This document shows positions 1 to 6,118 of a stretch of 12,122 nucleotides of DNA, in pieces. The notes under the pieces were generated by a model. It was given only the letters and a program-made list of their open reading frames with translations, was not told the DNA's origin and did no database searches. The translations under genes were made by a program, and so were the position numbers. Source of the stretch: Bacillota bacterium (GTDB lineage: Bacteria; Bacillota; Bacilli; Alicyclobacillales; Alicyclobacillaceae); NCBI GenBank assembly GCA_021816665.1, contig JAKAXI010000028.1, forward strand, positions 1 to 12,122, in the 5' to 3' direction. Each line of letters starts with the position of its first letter. Within the stretch, counting starts at the first letter, position 1.

Positions 1-380
1 TCCGATCTGACCTTAATCGGGTCTGATAACTTCAGCCTGCCAGAGTCGATTGCCTCCATGATCAAGAGGAGTGTCATGACTTTTGTGATGCTCGCGGGAG
101 GTAGTTCCTCGTCGGCATCTTTCTCGAACAGGACCTTACCAGTTGCTGCGTCCATAATGACAGCAGAGCGGGCGTTCTTCGCTAGACTGGCCTCACTCGT
201 TTGATGTGCCTCTGAACTGGTTTGTAAAGTGTACCCAGGGTGAACCTGTACTTCTACTCCACCTGCCGTCGCGATTTGGCTCTGGCTTTGTATCTGTGCG
301 GCGAACACCGGGGTCGTGCCAAGTAGAGAGGCTGCTATGCTGCTCGCAAGAAGGATACTTTTACGTCCGTGCCCCATCAT
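1..380 (-). CDS. dacF: D-alanyl-D-alanine carboxypeptidase, DacF type (5' part; 3' end outside window)
   Basis: This is a penicillin-binding peptidase of the S11 family, which trims the terminal D-alanine from peptidoglycan pentapeptides outside the membrane. The first 126 codons are visible before the window edge. The protein begins with a signal peptide: basic residues 4-7 (HGRK), a hydrophobic core around 9-20, and a likely cleavage site after A27 (TPVFA-A). A poorly conserved linker follows. The catalytic domain starts near residue 69 with NARSAVIMDAATGKVLFEKD, and the S-x-x-K catalytic motif is PASITK (S97, K100). The SxN and KTG motifs lie beyond the edge. Start codons ATG at 380 and 377 are adjacent; a GAGGAG ribosome site lies about 6 nt before the first. 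Its place after xerD and deoB matches B. subtilis dacF, which is forespore-expressed under sigma-F. I did not find a convincing sigma-F promoter in the 109-nt gap upstream. Confidence 0.93.
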   Translation of the reverse strand, partial: MMGHGRKSILLASSIAASLLGTTPVFAAQIQSQSQIATAGGVEVQVHPGYTLQTSSEAHQTSEASLAKNARSAVIMDAATGKVLFEKDADEELPPASITKVMTLLLIMEAIDSGRLKLSDPIKVRS

Positions 381-419
381 CGATCTCTCCTCGTGCGTGC
401 CCCGTGGTCTGCCGAGACG

Positions 420-454
420 CAGAACGGGATGTCCGGTCTGGACATCCCGTTCTG
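420..454 (-). repeat. perfect 15-bp inverted repeat with 5-nt loop (possible terminator)
   Basis: The arms CAGAACGGGATGTCC (420-434) and GGACATCCCGTTCTG (440-454) are exact reverse complements around the loop GGTCT. The hairpin sits between the DUF1540 gene and dacF, both on the minus strand, so it would form in a read-through transcript. Its stability and intergenic place suit a factor-independent terminator that separates dacF from the upstream genes. However, the 3' flank on the minus strand (GCGTCTCGG) lacks the usual run of T. It could instead be an RNA-processing or stability element, or a protein-binding palindrome. The repeat itself is certain; its role is inferred. Confidence 0.85.
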
Positions 455-489
455 GACGCCTGGCCAGGCACGTGATCTCTGGTTCACAG

Positions 490-684
490 TTACTGTGGAG
501 CGCTTTGTTGGTGACGAATGTGCCCGTCGTCGAAGTCACGGTACGAAAAAGTTGCACAGAGCGTACCCTTATCTGTGCCCACTATATCGTTGCCGTTTGA
601 GCGCACTTCAATCGACTCTGCCACACAGGCTTCATGCGCGTAGTACACGCACTCTTCGACTAAACACTTGACGCCCTTTGGCAT
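490..684 (-). CDS. small cysteine-containing DUF1540 protein
   Basis: This is a 64-residue protein of unknown function. Its first half matches the DUF1540 pattern of Bacillota: VKCLVEECVYYAHEACVAES with C7, C12 and C20, the family-typical SIEVRSNG at 24-31, and a fourth cysteine (C43) in LCATF. Four such cysteines suggest a small metal-binding or disulphide fold, but I know of no established function. The ATG at 684 is preceded by GGGAGG with 8 nt spacing, which supports translation. The gene starts 43 nt after deoB, and no clear promoter separates them, so co-transcription is likely. The C-terminal 18 residues, rich in D, H and Q, extend past the usual domain. In B. subtilis the corresponding position holds the purine nucleoside phosphorylase gene instead. 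Confidence 0.8.
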   Translation of the reverse strand: MPKGVKCLVEECVYYAHEACVAESIEVRSNGNDIVGTDKGTLCATFSYRDFDDGHIRHQQSAPQ

Positions 685-727
685 GGTTCATCCCTCCCAA
701 TTGTAGAGTGGGATGGGCAGGGGAAAT

Positions 728-1924
728 TTATGCGGGGTTGGAACTTGGAGATTGAATGGCCGGCCAAAAACTGGTTCCCACCGGTGGAGGAGGCAGTTCA
801 AACGCGTCAGCCAGTGTCGCGCCGAGGTCGGCGAAGGTGCGTCTGTCGCCTAGGTCCACGGCAGATGTCATGTTGGTCTGATACACCAAGAGCGGTACCC
901 ATTCGCGAGAGTGGTCCGTTCCGGGGGTTGTAGGATCACAACCGTGATCGGCGGTAATAAACAAGGTGTCCGTTGGCCTCAATTTTGCCAACACCTCTGG
1001 CAGCCTGCGGTCAAACGCCTCGATTGCACGCGCAAACCCCACAGCGTCGTTCCGGTGTCCATACTTCGCGTCGAAATCCACCAGATTGATGAAGACAAGT
1101 CCACGCTCCTGCTTGTCTAGTTGTTCAAGTAGTCGGTCGACGCCGTCCATATTGTCTTTCGTGTGAATTACTTCCGTGATGCCGGACTCCCCGTAGATGT
1201 CGCCAATCTTGCCGATCCCGGAGACCGGCCAACCTGCCCGCGACAGCGAGTTCAGGACGGTTTCTCCGAACGTGAGAGAGAAATCCTTGCGGTGATGTGT
1301 GCGTTGGTACGAACCTTTACAACCTATAAAGGGGCGTGCAATCACACGTCCGACGCCGTGCTTTCCGACGAGAAGGGTGCGAGCAAACAGACACCAGTCG
1401 TATAACTGTTCGACGGGGATGACATCTTCGTGGGCTGCCACCTGAAATACGCTGTCTGCAGACGTGTACACGATTGGCCGCCCTGTAGCCTGGTGCTCTT
1501 CTCCGTACTTCTCAATCACTTCTGTACCTGAAGCCGGCCGATTACACAGGACCTCCTGACCGATGTATTGTTCAAATGGACGGATCACGTCCTGTGGAAA
1601 CCCGTTCGGGTACACTGGAAGTGGATCGCGCAACACGACGCCGACATACTCCCAGTGGCCGTTCGTCGTGTCCTTGCCAAAAGACTGTTCCTGCATCCGG
1701 CCGTACGCTCCAACGACACCGTCCTGTGGAAGCCCAGGGGCGTCGTCCACACGTCCGAGACCTAGTTTCGCGAGAAAGGGCGCATGTAAGCCGTCGACAG
1801 CCCTTGCGACGTGCCTGAGCGTATTGCTCTCTGTGTCGGAGGCACCGTACCGACCTGCGTCAGGTGCAGCCCCAATTCCTACGCTGTCCAGCACAACCCA
1901 AATAAATCTCCGCCGTGGGTCCAA
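728..1924 (-). CDS. deoB: phosphopentomutase
   Basis: This enzyme interconverts (deoxy)ribose 1-phosphate and 5-phosphate in nucleoside catabolism. It is a cytoplasmic, Mn-dependent member of the alkaline phosphatase superfamily. Visible motifs, numbered from the start chosen here, are VVLDSVGIG with metal ligand D13, GKDTTNGHWE with the threonine T86 that corresponds to the phosphorylated T85 of Bacillus cereus DeoB, the cap-domain segment NRPASGTEVI, VNLVDFDAKYGHR, and the C-terminal metal motifs TADHGCDPTTPGTDHSRE. The chosen start is TTG at 1924. It has an AAGGGGG ribosome site at 8 nt spacing, gives 398 residues, and puts the metal aspartate at position 13 as in the B. cereus enzyme. An in-frame GTG at 1948, overlapping the xerD stop as TAGTG, would add 8 residues and is the main alternative. 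B. subtilis calls this gene drm and also has it downstream of xerD. Confidence 0.95.
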   Translation of the reverse strand: MDPRRRFIWVVLDSVGIGAAPDAGRYGASDTESNTLRHVARAVDGLHAPFLAKLGLGRVDDAPGLPQDGVVGAYGRMQEQSFGKDTTNGHWEYVGVVLRDPLPVYPNGFPQDVIRPFEQYIGQEVLCNRPASGTEVIEKYGEEHQATGRPIVYTSADSVFQVAAHEDVIPVEQLYDWCLFARTLLVGKHGVGRVIARPFIGCKGSYQRTHHRKDFSLTFGETVLNSLSRAGWPVSGIGKIGDIYGESGITEVIHTKDNMDGVDRLLEQLDKQERGLVFINLVDFDAKYGHRNDAVGFARAIEAFDRRLPEVLAKLRPTDTLFITADHGCDPTTPGTDHSREWVPLLVYQTNMTSAVDLGDRRTFADLGATLADAFELPPPPVGTSFWPAIQSPSSNPA

Positions 1925-1932
1925 TCGCCCCA

Positions 1933-1939
1933 CCCCCTT
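1933..1939 (-). promoter_or_regulatory. ribosome binding site deciding the deoB TTG start
   Basis: On the minus strand the sequence reads AAGGGGG, then 8 nt, then TTG. The site lies just beyond the xerD stop codon and favours TTG at 1924 over the GTG at 1948, which would have no comparable site at the right distance. Confidence 0.6.
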
Positions 1940-1947
1940 CCCGGTCA

Positions 1948-2838
1948 CTATGCGCGCGGATGTGCAGCAGCATACATCTCGCGCAGACGCCCGTGGGTGA
2001 CATGTGTGTAGATCTGCGTCGTTGAGATGTCGGCGTGTCCGAGCATCTCCTGTACGGACCGCAGGTCTGCCCCTCGCTCGAGTAGATGCGTTGCGAACGA
2101 GTGTCTGAGTGTGTGCGGGGTGATGTCTTTGACGATGTGTACAGTTTTTGCGTACCGCTTCAGGATCTTCCAAAAACCTTGTCTAGACATCGGTTGCCCA
2201 AGATGGTTCAAAAACAGAGCATCGCTCTGCTGATTGCGCTCAAGGCGAGCACGTGCACTTTCCAAGTACGCTAGGAGTGCAATTTTGGCAAACTCGCCGA
2301 CAGGAATAATCCTCTCCTTTGAGCCTTTGCCTACACACTTCAGGAACCCTGCGTTCAGGTTGACATCAGCCAGTCGAATCGAGACCAATTCGCTGACGCG
2401 AAGTCCAGTTGCATAGAGCAGTTCGAGCATCGCCCGATCGCGCAGCCCGACAGCTGTCGTGAGGTCAGGTGCCTGAAGCAGATCTTTTACCTCGTCTACC
2501 GACAGCACCTTTGGCAGCCGCTTTTCAATTTTCGGTCCTTCTACATTCAGAGTCGGGTCTGCTGCAATGGCGTCCTCTTTAAACAAAAATTGGTATAGAG
2601 AACGCAGACTCGCCAAGTTTCGAGAGATGGTGGAACTCGCTCTTCCTGCTTCGCGAAGGGCCAGCAGGTACGCTGTGATGTCTTTGCGACTCGCATGCTC
2701 CATCAGAAAGGCTGGATTCCTTTTTTTCATCCATTCCCGAAACGTCTCCAGGTCACGCTGGTAGGATTCCCGGGTGTTCGGTGACAGGCCTCGCTCCACG
2801 CTCAGGTACTCCATAAACCGGGTCAACCAGTCGGTCAT
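1948..2838 (-). CDS. xerD: site-specific tyrosine recombinase XerD
   Basis: XerD works with its partner recombinase at dif to resolve chromosome dimers. The protein has 296 residues, the same as B. subtilis XerD. The N-terminal SAM-like DNA-binding domain spans about 1-95 (FMEYLSVERGLSPNTRESYQ), and the catalytic domain about 105-296. All catalytic residues are present: R147 (ATGLRVSEL), K171 (VGKGSKERIIP), H242 and R245 (HTLRHSFATHLL), H268 (LGHADISTTQIYTH) and the nucleophile Y277. The C-terminus HPRA is typical of the family. The start is ATG at 2838, with AAGGAG 8 nt upstream; a GTG two codons earlier lies too close to that site. Conserved position upstream of deoB favours XerD over XerC or a phage integrase. 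The 92-nt gap before it contains a TTGACA but no good -10 box. Confidence 0.97.
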   Translation of the reverse strand: MTDWLTRFMEYLSVERGLSPNTRESYQRDLETFREWMKKRNPAFLMEHASRKDITAYLLALREAGRASSTISRNLASLRSLYQFLFKEDAIAADPTLNVEGPKIEKRLPKVLSVDEVKDLLQAPDLTTAVGLRDRAMLELLYATGLRVSELVSIRLADVNLNAGFLKCVGKGSKERIIPVGEFAKIALLAYLESARARLERNQQSDALFLNHLGQPMSRQGFWKILKRYAKTVHIVKDITPHTLRHSFATHLLERGADLRSVQEMLGHADISTTQIYTHVTHGRLREMYAAAHPRA

Positions 2839-2930
2839 GTGCACGGCTCCTTCGACCTACAAGTGCTGAAGTCTTCTCGCAAAGAATATTCCACGGAAGT
2901 TCCTGAAGTCCTTCCGAGTAACACACGGTG

Positions 2931-3170
2931 TCAACCGCCAATTCGAATATCAAGCGCCAACTGGCGCGCCGCAGAGAGAAGTGCAGTCCTGACGCTGCTT
3001 GCTCGGCCAGTCGTTGCAGCAGCGACATACGAGCCCGATGGCAAGTCAGACCCGCCGATCGGCCAGTGCCGACGTACGATTCCGCCTGCAACCGCGAGAG
3101 CCCACGTCAACAGGACAGCAAGCGCAACCAACTGTACCGCTTGGACAGCCCGTACACTGTTTCTCGACAC
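2931..3170 (-). CDS. short single-pass membrane protein, positional counterpart of YqzK (DUF4227)
   Basis: The predicted protein has 79 residues. A hydrophobic segment at about 9-31 (AVQLVALAVLLTWALAVAGG) follows a short basic start, so the rest is probably outside the membrane or a small soluble tail. A polar tail with DLPSGSYVAA follows. The gene lies between the RNHCP gene and xerD, where B. subtilis has yqzK (DUF4227), and size and topology agree with that family. I do not see the RYDEP-like motif I associate with DUF4227, so the family link rests mainly on position. The start is GTG at 3170, supported by GGGAGG with 8 nt spacing. A GTG three codons earlier, overlapping the previous stop as GTGA, has the Shine-Dalgarno directly against it. 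Function is unknown. Confidence 0.6.
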   Translation of the reverse strand: MSRNSVRAVQAVQLVALAVLLTWALAVAGGIVRRHWPIGGSDLPSGSYVAAATTGRASSVRTALLSAARQLALDIRIGG

Positions 3171-3175
3171 TTCCT

Positions 3176-3511
3176 TCACCTCCCGGTTCGAGCCATGATC
3201 GACAGCAAAGCCTCGAGTGAATCTGGCGCTGTCCGGTCCTCGAGTGCGGCCACATTTCTGCGCTCAGCTCCGCAGACCAGGCAGCGGTGAACAATCTGAT
3301 AGCCTTTTTTTGAGTGATAGTCAACAGCAACCGGAGCCATTAATCCGCCGCAGCTCGCCTGTCTGTCGCCTGGGTTCACATCGAGGTGCACAGAGTACAG
3401 ACAGTGCGGGCAATGATTGCGGCACGACGTGGCAGACGGCGGCACCTCAGCCCCACAGTTTCTGCACGTGAACTGTTCATTACGGTCCGTAAATTTGCGT
3501 CCTTCCCCCAA
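3176..3511 (-). CDS. RNHCP-domain zinc-ribbon protein
   Basis: This is a protein of about 111 residues matching the RNHCP domain family, whose function is unknown. The core runs from FTCRNCGAEVPPSATSC to the name-giving RNHCPHCLYSVHLDVNPGDR at 31-50, then CGGLMAPVAV and HRCLVCGAERRN. Cysteines at 16/19, 30, 34/37, 54 and 77/80 could bind one or two zinc ions. The start is TTG at 3511, because a full AAGGAGG lies 8 nt upstream; the adjacent TTG at 3514 is an alternative. A longer reading to 3604 would overlap spoIIM by 56 nt and add residues not found in the domain. The gene lies 37 nt after spoIIM and 5 nt before the YqzK-like gene. In B. subtilis the fur gene occupies this interval. The protein does not resemble Fur. 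Confidence 0.85.
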   Translation of the reverse strand: MGEGRKFTDRNEQFTCRNCGAEVPPSATSCRNHCPHCLYSVHLDVNPGDRQASCGGLMAPVAVDYHSKKGYQIVHRCLVCGAERRNVAALEDRTAPDSLEALLSIMARTGR

Positions 3512-3519
3512 CAAAACTG

Positions 3520-3526
3520 CCTCCTT
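3520..3526 (-). promoter_or_regulatory. strong ribosome binding site deciding the RNHCP TTG start
   Basis: The minus strand reads AAGGAGG, a complete Shine-Dalgarno sequence, followed 8 nt later by TTG (3511). An upstream ATG at 3530 is followed directly by a TAA stop, so it cannot be the start. Confidence 0.75.
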
Positions 3527-3548
3527 ACATGCCGCGCTCGTGTTCGAT

Positions 3549-4190
3549 TTACAACAGCAATGCCGACAACAGGTGTGGAGCGATCGAAGCTTGCACGATG
3601 GCACCTAGCATCAGCAGAACAGCACTCACGCCAAACCACCCTGTATACTTCGCCAGTGCAACGGCGAGGCGGTCCGCGGCGTGTCCTCGCCCTTGCACGC
3701 GAGCCGAAAACCGAACGGCGATCGAAGCCGCGAACAAAACGGCAACCATCGAGATCAACTGGTGCATAAAAACGCCGATCGAAGCAAGTAAAAACCCGCG
3801 CCACCCAAACTGAATGACGGTGAAGCCAACAGCAAAGCCGATGCTAAACCCACGCAAAAATACAGCGATGACGATAAACGGCAAGCCGATCACTGACACA
3901 CCGAACAGCCACAACAGCGCGAGTAACTGGCCGTCGGCAATCATCCGTTGCCACCAGAGAACGGAAGTCGAGGCAAGTTGATGGTTTGAAATTGACTGCA
4001 ACAGTTGTAGCACGGCATTGCCAAGCGCCAAGGTGTCACTGCTGTTTAACTGCCCTGCTGCGACGCCGCCAAAGACGAGGCCGCAGAGAACGACAGCGAT
4101 GAGAAAACTCCAAATGTGCTTGTGGTTCTCGAAGCCTGTACGCGCTTCTGCTGTCAATCGAGCGTAAAGGGAGGGCCTGCGGGCGCCCAT
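3549..4190 (-). CDS. spoIIM: stage II sporulation protein M
   Basis: SpoIIM is an integral membrane protein of the SpoIIDMP complex. In B. subtilis the complex remodels septal peptidoglycan during engulfment of the forespore, and SpoIIM is its scaffold. The start at ATG 4190 gives 213 residues, matching B. subtilis SpoIIM (about 214). A short cytoplasmic start is followed by FENHKHIWSFLI and a first membrane segment at about 27-47. A loop of some 40 residues follows, then hydrophobic segments around 88-111, 115-127, 131-159 and 184-207. Glycine-rich pieces such as FLRGFSIGFAVGF are typical of the family. An in-frame GTG at 4277 would add 29 residues, but it lies within about 10 nt of the candidate sigma-E promoter, and no good Shine-Dalgarno supports either start. 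The gene follows endonuclease Q by about 147 nt. Confidence 0.9.
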   Translation of the reverse strand: MGARRPSLYARLTAEARTGFENHKHIWSFLIAVVLCGLVFGGVAAGQLNSSDTLALGNAVLQLLQSISNHQLASTSVLWWQRMIADGQLLALLWLFGVSVIGLPFIVIAVFLRGFSIGFAVGFTVIQFGWRGFLLASIGVFMHQLISMVAVLFAASIAVRFSARVQGRGHAADRLAVALAKYTGWFGVSAVLLMLGAIVQASIAPHLLSALLL

Positions 4191-4281
4191 TGCCACAGTC
4201 AAAGCGAATCGCCTCCGTAAGCCAAGTCGGTGGGTTTTTGGATCTGCCTCTGGATTGAGGCGACTGGCTGTCCACACGACA

Positions 4282-4310
4282 AGTCTATGAGAGGCGAACG
4301 GGGATTAGAC
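4282..4310 (-). promoter_or_regulatory. candidate sigma-E promoter of spoIIM
   Basis: On the minus strand GTCTAAT (4310-4304) and CATAGACT (4289-4282) are 14 nt apart. The second box matches the B. subtilis sigma-E -10 consensus CATACAnT at all but one defined position; the first agrees only partly with the -35 box. B. subtilis spoIIM is sigma-E-dependent, which makes the placement meaningful. Transcription would begin near 4275, leaving about 85 nt of leader before ATG 4190. Identified by eye only. Confidence 0.35.
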
Positions 4311-4337
4311 GCGCAGCAACGCAATTCTAGTTCAAAT

Positions 4338-5537
4338 CTATGACTGCAGTCGGACGGAGCCGTAGACCCCGCCGCCGCCGGTGACGATGCTCATCTGGCC
4401 TGTTCGGGCGGCGTCAATTGCACTCGCGAGGCGCGGCCCGACGACAGCAGCGATGTCTTCGACACTCGTGCGGTGTAGCACATTCATCTCTGTGCCAAAC
4501 GCTGCTAACAGGTGTTTGATGGCCGAGGGACCGACCCCAGGCACGAACTCCAACGGTACCTGCGCAACGTAGGGTGGGCGATGCGCGGGGTGCACGGGTG
4601 TATCTCGGTCCTGTACCTCCCGTAATCGGTCAAAGACACCGACGATGCGGCGACGTGAACCACAAACACACACCTCTGCCTGTTCGGGCCAGGGTGCTCC
4701 ACAATCTCTACAGCGCGTTCTGTGGTACTTGCCAAGGGCAGGCATCAACCCGTAATTGGTCGACACCGACCGCCCACCTTGTCTTGAGAAGGCTAAGGTT
4801 ACGTCTTGAAAAGACGCCTTTTGCAGTCTCAACGCGTTGTACTCTCGTGCGATTTTTGGCAGTGAGTGAGCGTCCGAATTCGTAATAAACGTGACTTCCG
4901 CGAGTTCTGACACACAGTCCGCCATATTCGTATCGGCGGACAGGCCAAGTTCGAGGGCGTCGACTTGAGCAGGATCCACCATGTCGGACATATGGGTCAC
5001 ACAGCTTCCGTACAGGCCCTTGTGGGGCGTAAACGCGTGATGAACAATAAACAGACCTGCGTTCTGTTTCACGGCATGTTGAAGGTCCTGAGCCGCGACA
5101 CGCGCGCGCTGGGACGACAATGCAGGGTTCTTCTGCACCGTCGCGAGCCAGTCTGCAAACTCCGCGGCAGCAAGCACGTCGCCGAACCAAGCTCCGAAGT
5201 GTGCGGCTCCATGTACTGGCCCTGCGACCTCGATCTCGACACCAAGCAGGACGGTGAGCCCATTTTCGTGTCGCAGCCCCCCGTCGCTAAGCTGTGAGAG
5301 CAGGCCCCGCTCGATCAACTGCCGTACTTCTGTGAGGACATTTGTACAGACACCGTCAATCACGGTGATGATGTCGAGGCCTTTTTCGTTGCGGGCGTGC
5401 TGCAGCACTGCGTCAAGCGTGAGCGACGGGGCCGCTGCCATCTTTACCGGTTTCCCCAGCGACCGTCCGATATGGATGTGAAAATCAGCGTAAAGCGGAT
5501 CACCTTTGAAATTCTCCACTGCGACCGGTGTACTCAC
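4338..5537 (-). CDS. endonuclease Q-like DNA repair nuclease (PHP domain, zinc finger, helix-hairpin-helix)
   Basis: Endonuclease Q cleaves DNA 5' to deaminated bases (hypoxanthine, uracil) and abasic sites; it is known from Thermococcales and some Bacillus. The protein of 399 residues shows the family architecture in order. The PHP metal site is DFHIHIGRS (D18, H20, H22), GVEIE (E101), HHAFTPHKGLYG (H166-H167) and NSDAHS (D222, H224). A four-cysteine finger follows (C276-x2-C279, C290-x-C292), then a helix-hairpin-helix around FVPGVGPSAIKHLL (331-344). The end is glycine-rich. The chosen start is GTG at 5537, which overlaps the Nudix stop as GTGA. A longer form from 5591 would overlap the Nudix gene by 58 nt and precede the conserved start. 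The upstream ribosome site is weak, so translational coupling is likely. Activity on deaminated DNA is inferred from the family. Confidence 0.88.
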   Translation of the reverse strand: MSTPVAVENFKGDPLYADFHIHIGRSLGKPVKMAAAPSLTLDAVLQHARNEKGLDIITVIDGVCTNVLTEVRQLIERGLLSQLSDGGLRHENGLTVLLGVEIEVAGPVHGAAHFGAWFGDVLAAAEFADWLATVQKNPALSSQRARVAAQDLQHAVKQNAGLFIVHHAFTPHKGLYGSCVTHMSDMVDPAQVDALELGLSADTNMADCVSELAEVTFITNSDAHSLPKIAREYNALRLQKASFQDVTLAFSRQGGRSVSTNYGLMPALGKYHRTRCRDCGAPWPEQAEVCVCGSRRRIVGVFDRLREVQDRDTPVHPAHRPPYVAQVPLEFVPGVGPSAIKHLLAAFGTEMNVLHRTSVEDIAAVVGPRLASAIDAARTGQMSIVTGGGGVYGSVRLQS

Positions 5538-6118
5538 AGGACCGATTCGACATTCTCGGCTCGCTCTGCCGCGGGCTTTGATAACCACCACAAAACACCG
5601 ATCAGCGTCTTCGCATCCTCGAAGGCGCCTTCGTCCAAGGCAGTTTGCACATCTGCTCTGCTGAACAGGTGAATGTCAACAAATTCGTCTTCGTCAGGCT
5701 GGGTGACGCCTTCCCTCAACTCAGTTGCGTAGAAGAGCGAAATCACCTCATCGGCAAACCCCGGACTTGTGTAAAACGAATACAGTCGTCTCACTCGGTC
5801 CGTCACATAGCCTGTTTCCTCCCGTAGTTCGCGGAGTGCACAAGCATGCAAAGATTCACCCGGCTCCAGTTTTCCGGCTGGCAACTCGAGCAATCGCTTG
5901 CCGGGAGCCTTGCGAAACTGTTCTACAAGGACCAGGCGTTCATCAGCCAACTCTGCGACGACCGCGACGGCGCCGTTGTGACGCACGACTTCTCGCGTGG
6001 CGGTGTGACCGTTCGGGAGCGCTACCGTGTGCTCTTCAAGCCGGACCACATGGCCTTCGTAGACCAATTTGGTTGTCAGAGTCGGCTCATCGTGTCTGGC
6101 CTCTTTGTCATTGGCCAT
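5534..6118 (-). CDS. nudF: ADP-ribose pyrophosphatase, Nudix family
   Basis: This cytoplasmic enzyme hydrolyses ADP-ribose to AMP and ribose 5-phosphate in NAD turnover. The 194-residue protein has a perfect Nudix box, G82-x5-E88-x7-R96-E97-x2-E100-E101-x-G103. SFYTSPGFADE follows, placing P119 about 16 residues after the box, the spacing reported for ADP-ribose hydrolases. The N-terminal beta domain, with GHVVRLEEHTVALPNG and REVVRHNGAVAVV, is typical of dimeric ADPRases. ATG at 6118 shares its A-T with the preceding TAA stop (TAATG) and has GGAGGG about 10 nt upstream. An earlier in-frame ATG at 6142 would lie inside the peptidase gene and upstream of this ribosome site. B. subtilis nudF has a similar neighbourhood next to spoIIM. 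The gene is followed directly by the endonuclease Q-like gene, with a 4-nt overlap. Confidence 0.93.
   Translation of the reverse strand: MANDKEARHDEPTLTTKLVYEGHVVRLEEHTVALPNGHTATREVVRHNGAVAVVAELADERLVLVEQFRKAPGKRLLELPAGKLEPGESLHACALRELREETGYVTDRVRRLYSFYTSPGFADEVISLFYATELREGVTQPDEDEFVDIHLFSRADVQTALDEGAFEDAKTLIGVLWWLSKPAAERAENVESVL

Noticed and set aside
458..469. 12-bp palindrome GCCTGGCCAGGC beside the dacF hairpin
   Set aside because: It is an exact palindrome but short and GC-rich, and has no loop; chance occurrence is plausible, and no regulator with this site is known to me.
1563..2000. Plus-strand open frame of 145 codons
   Set aside because: It is antisense to deoB and the 3' end of xerD; low-complexity translation without family features.
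1925..2173. Long N-terminal extension of deoB to 2173
   Set aside because: The extension runs through the conserved 3' end of xerD and is out of keeping with DeoB length (about 390-400 residues).
2753..3091. Minus-strand open frame of 112 codons bridging the YqzK-like gene and xerD
   Set aside because: It overlaps the well-supported start of xerD in another frame and has no ribosome site or domain. A frameshifted DUF4227 was considered, but its sequence does not continue the family either.
3376..3804. Minus-strand open frame of 142 codons overlapping spoIIM and the RNHCP gene
   Set aside because: It is out of frame with both real genes, Arg-rich, and without a recognisable motif.
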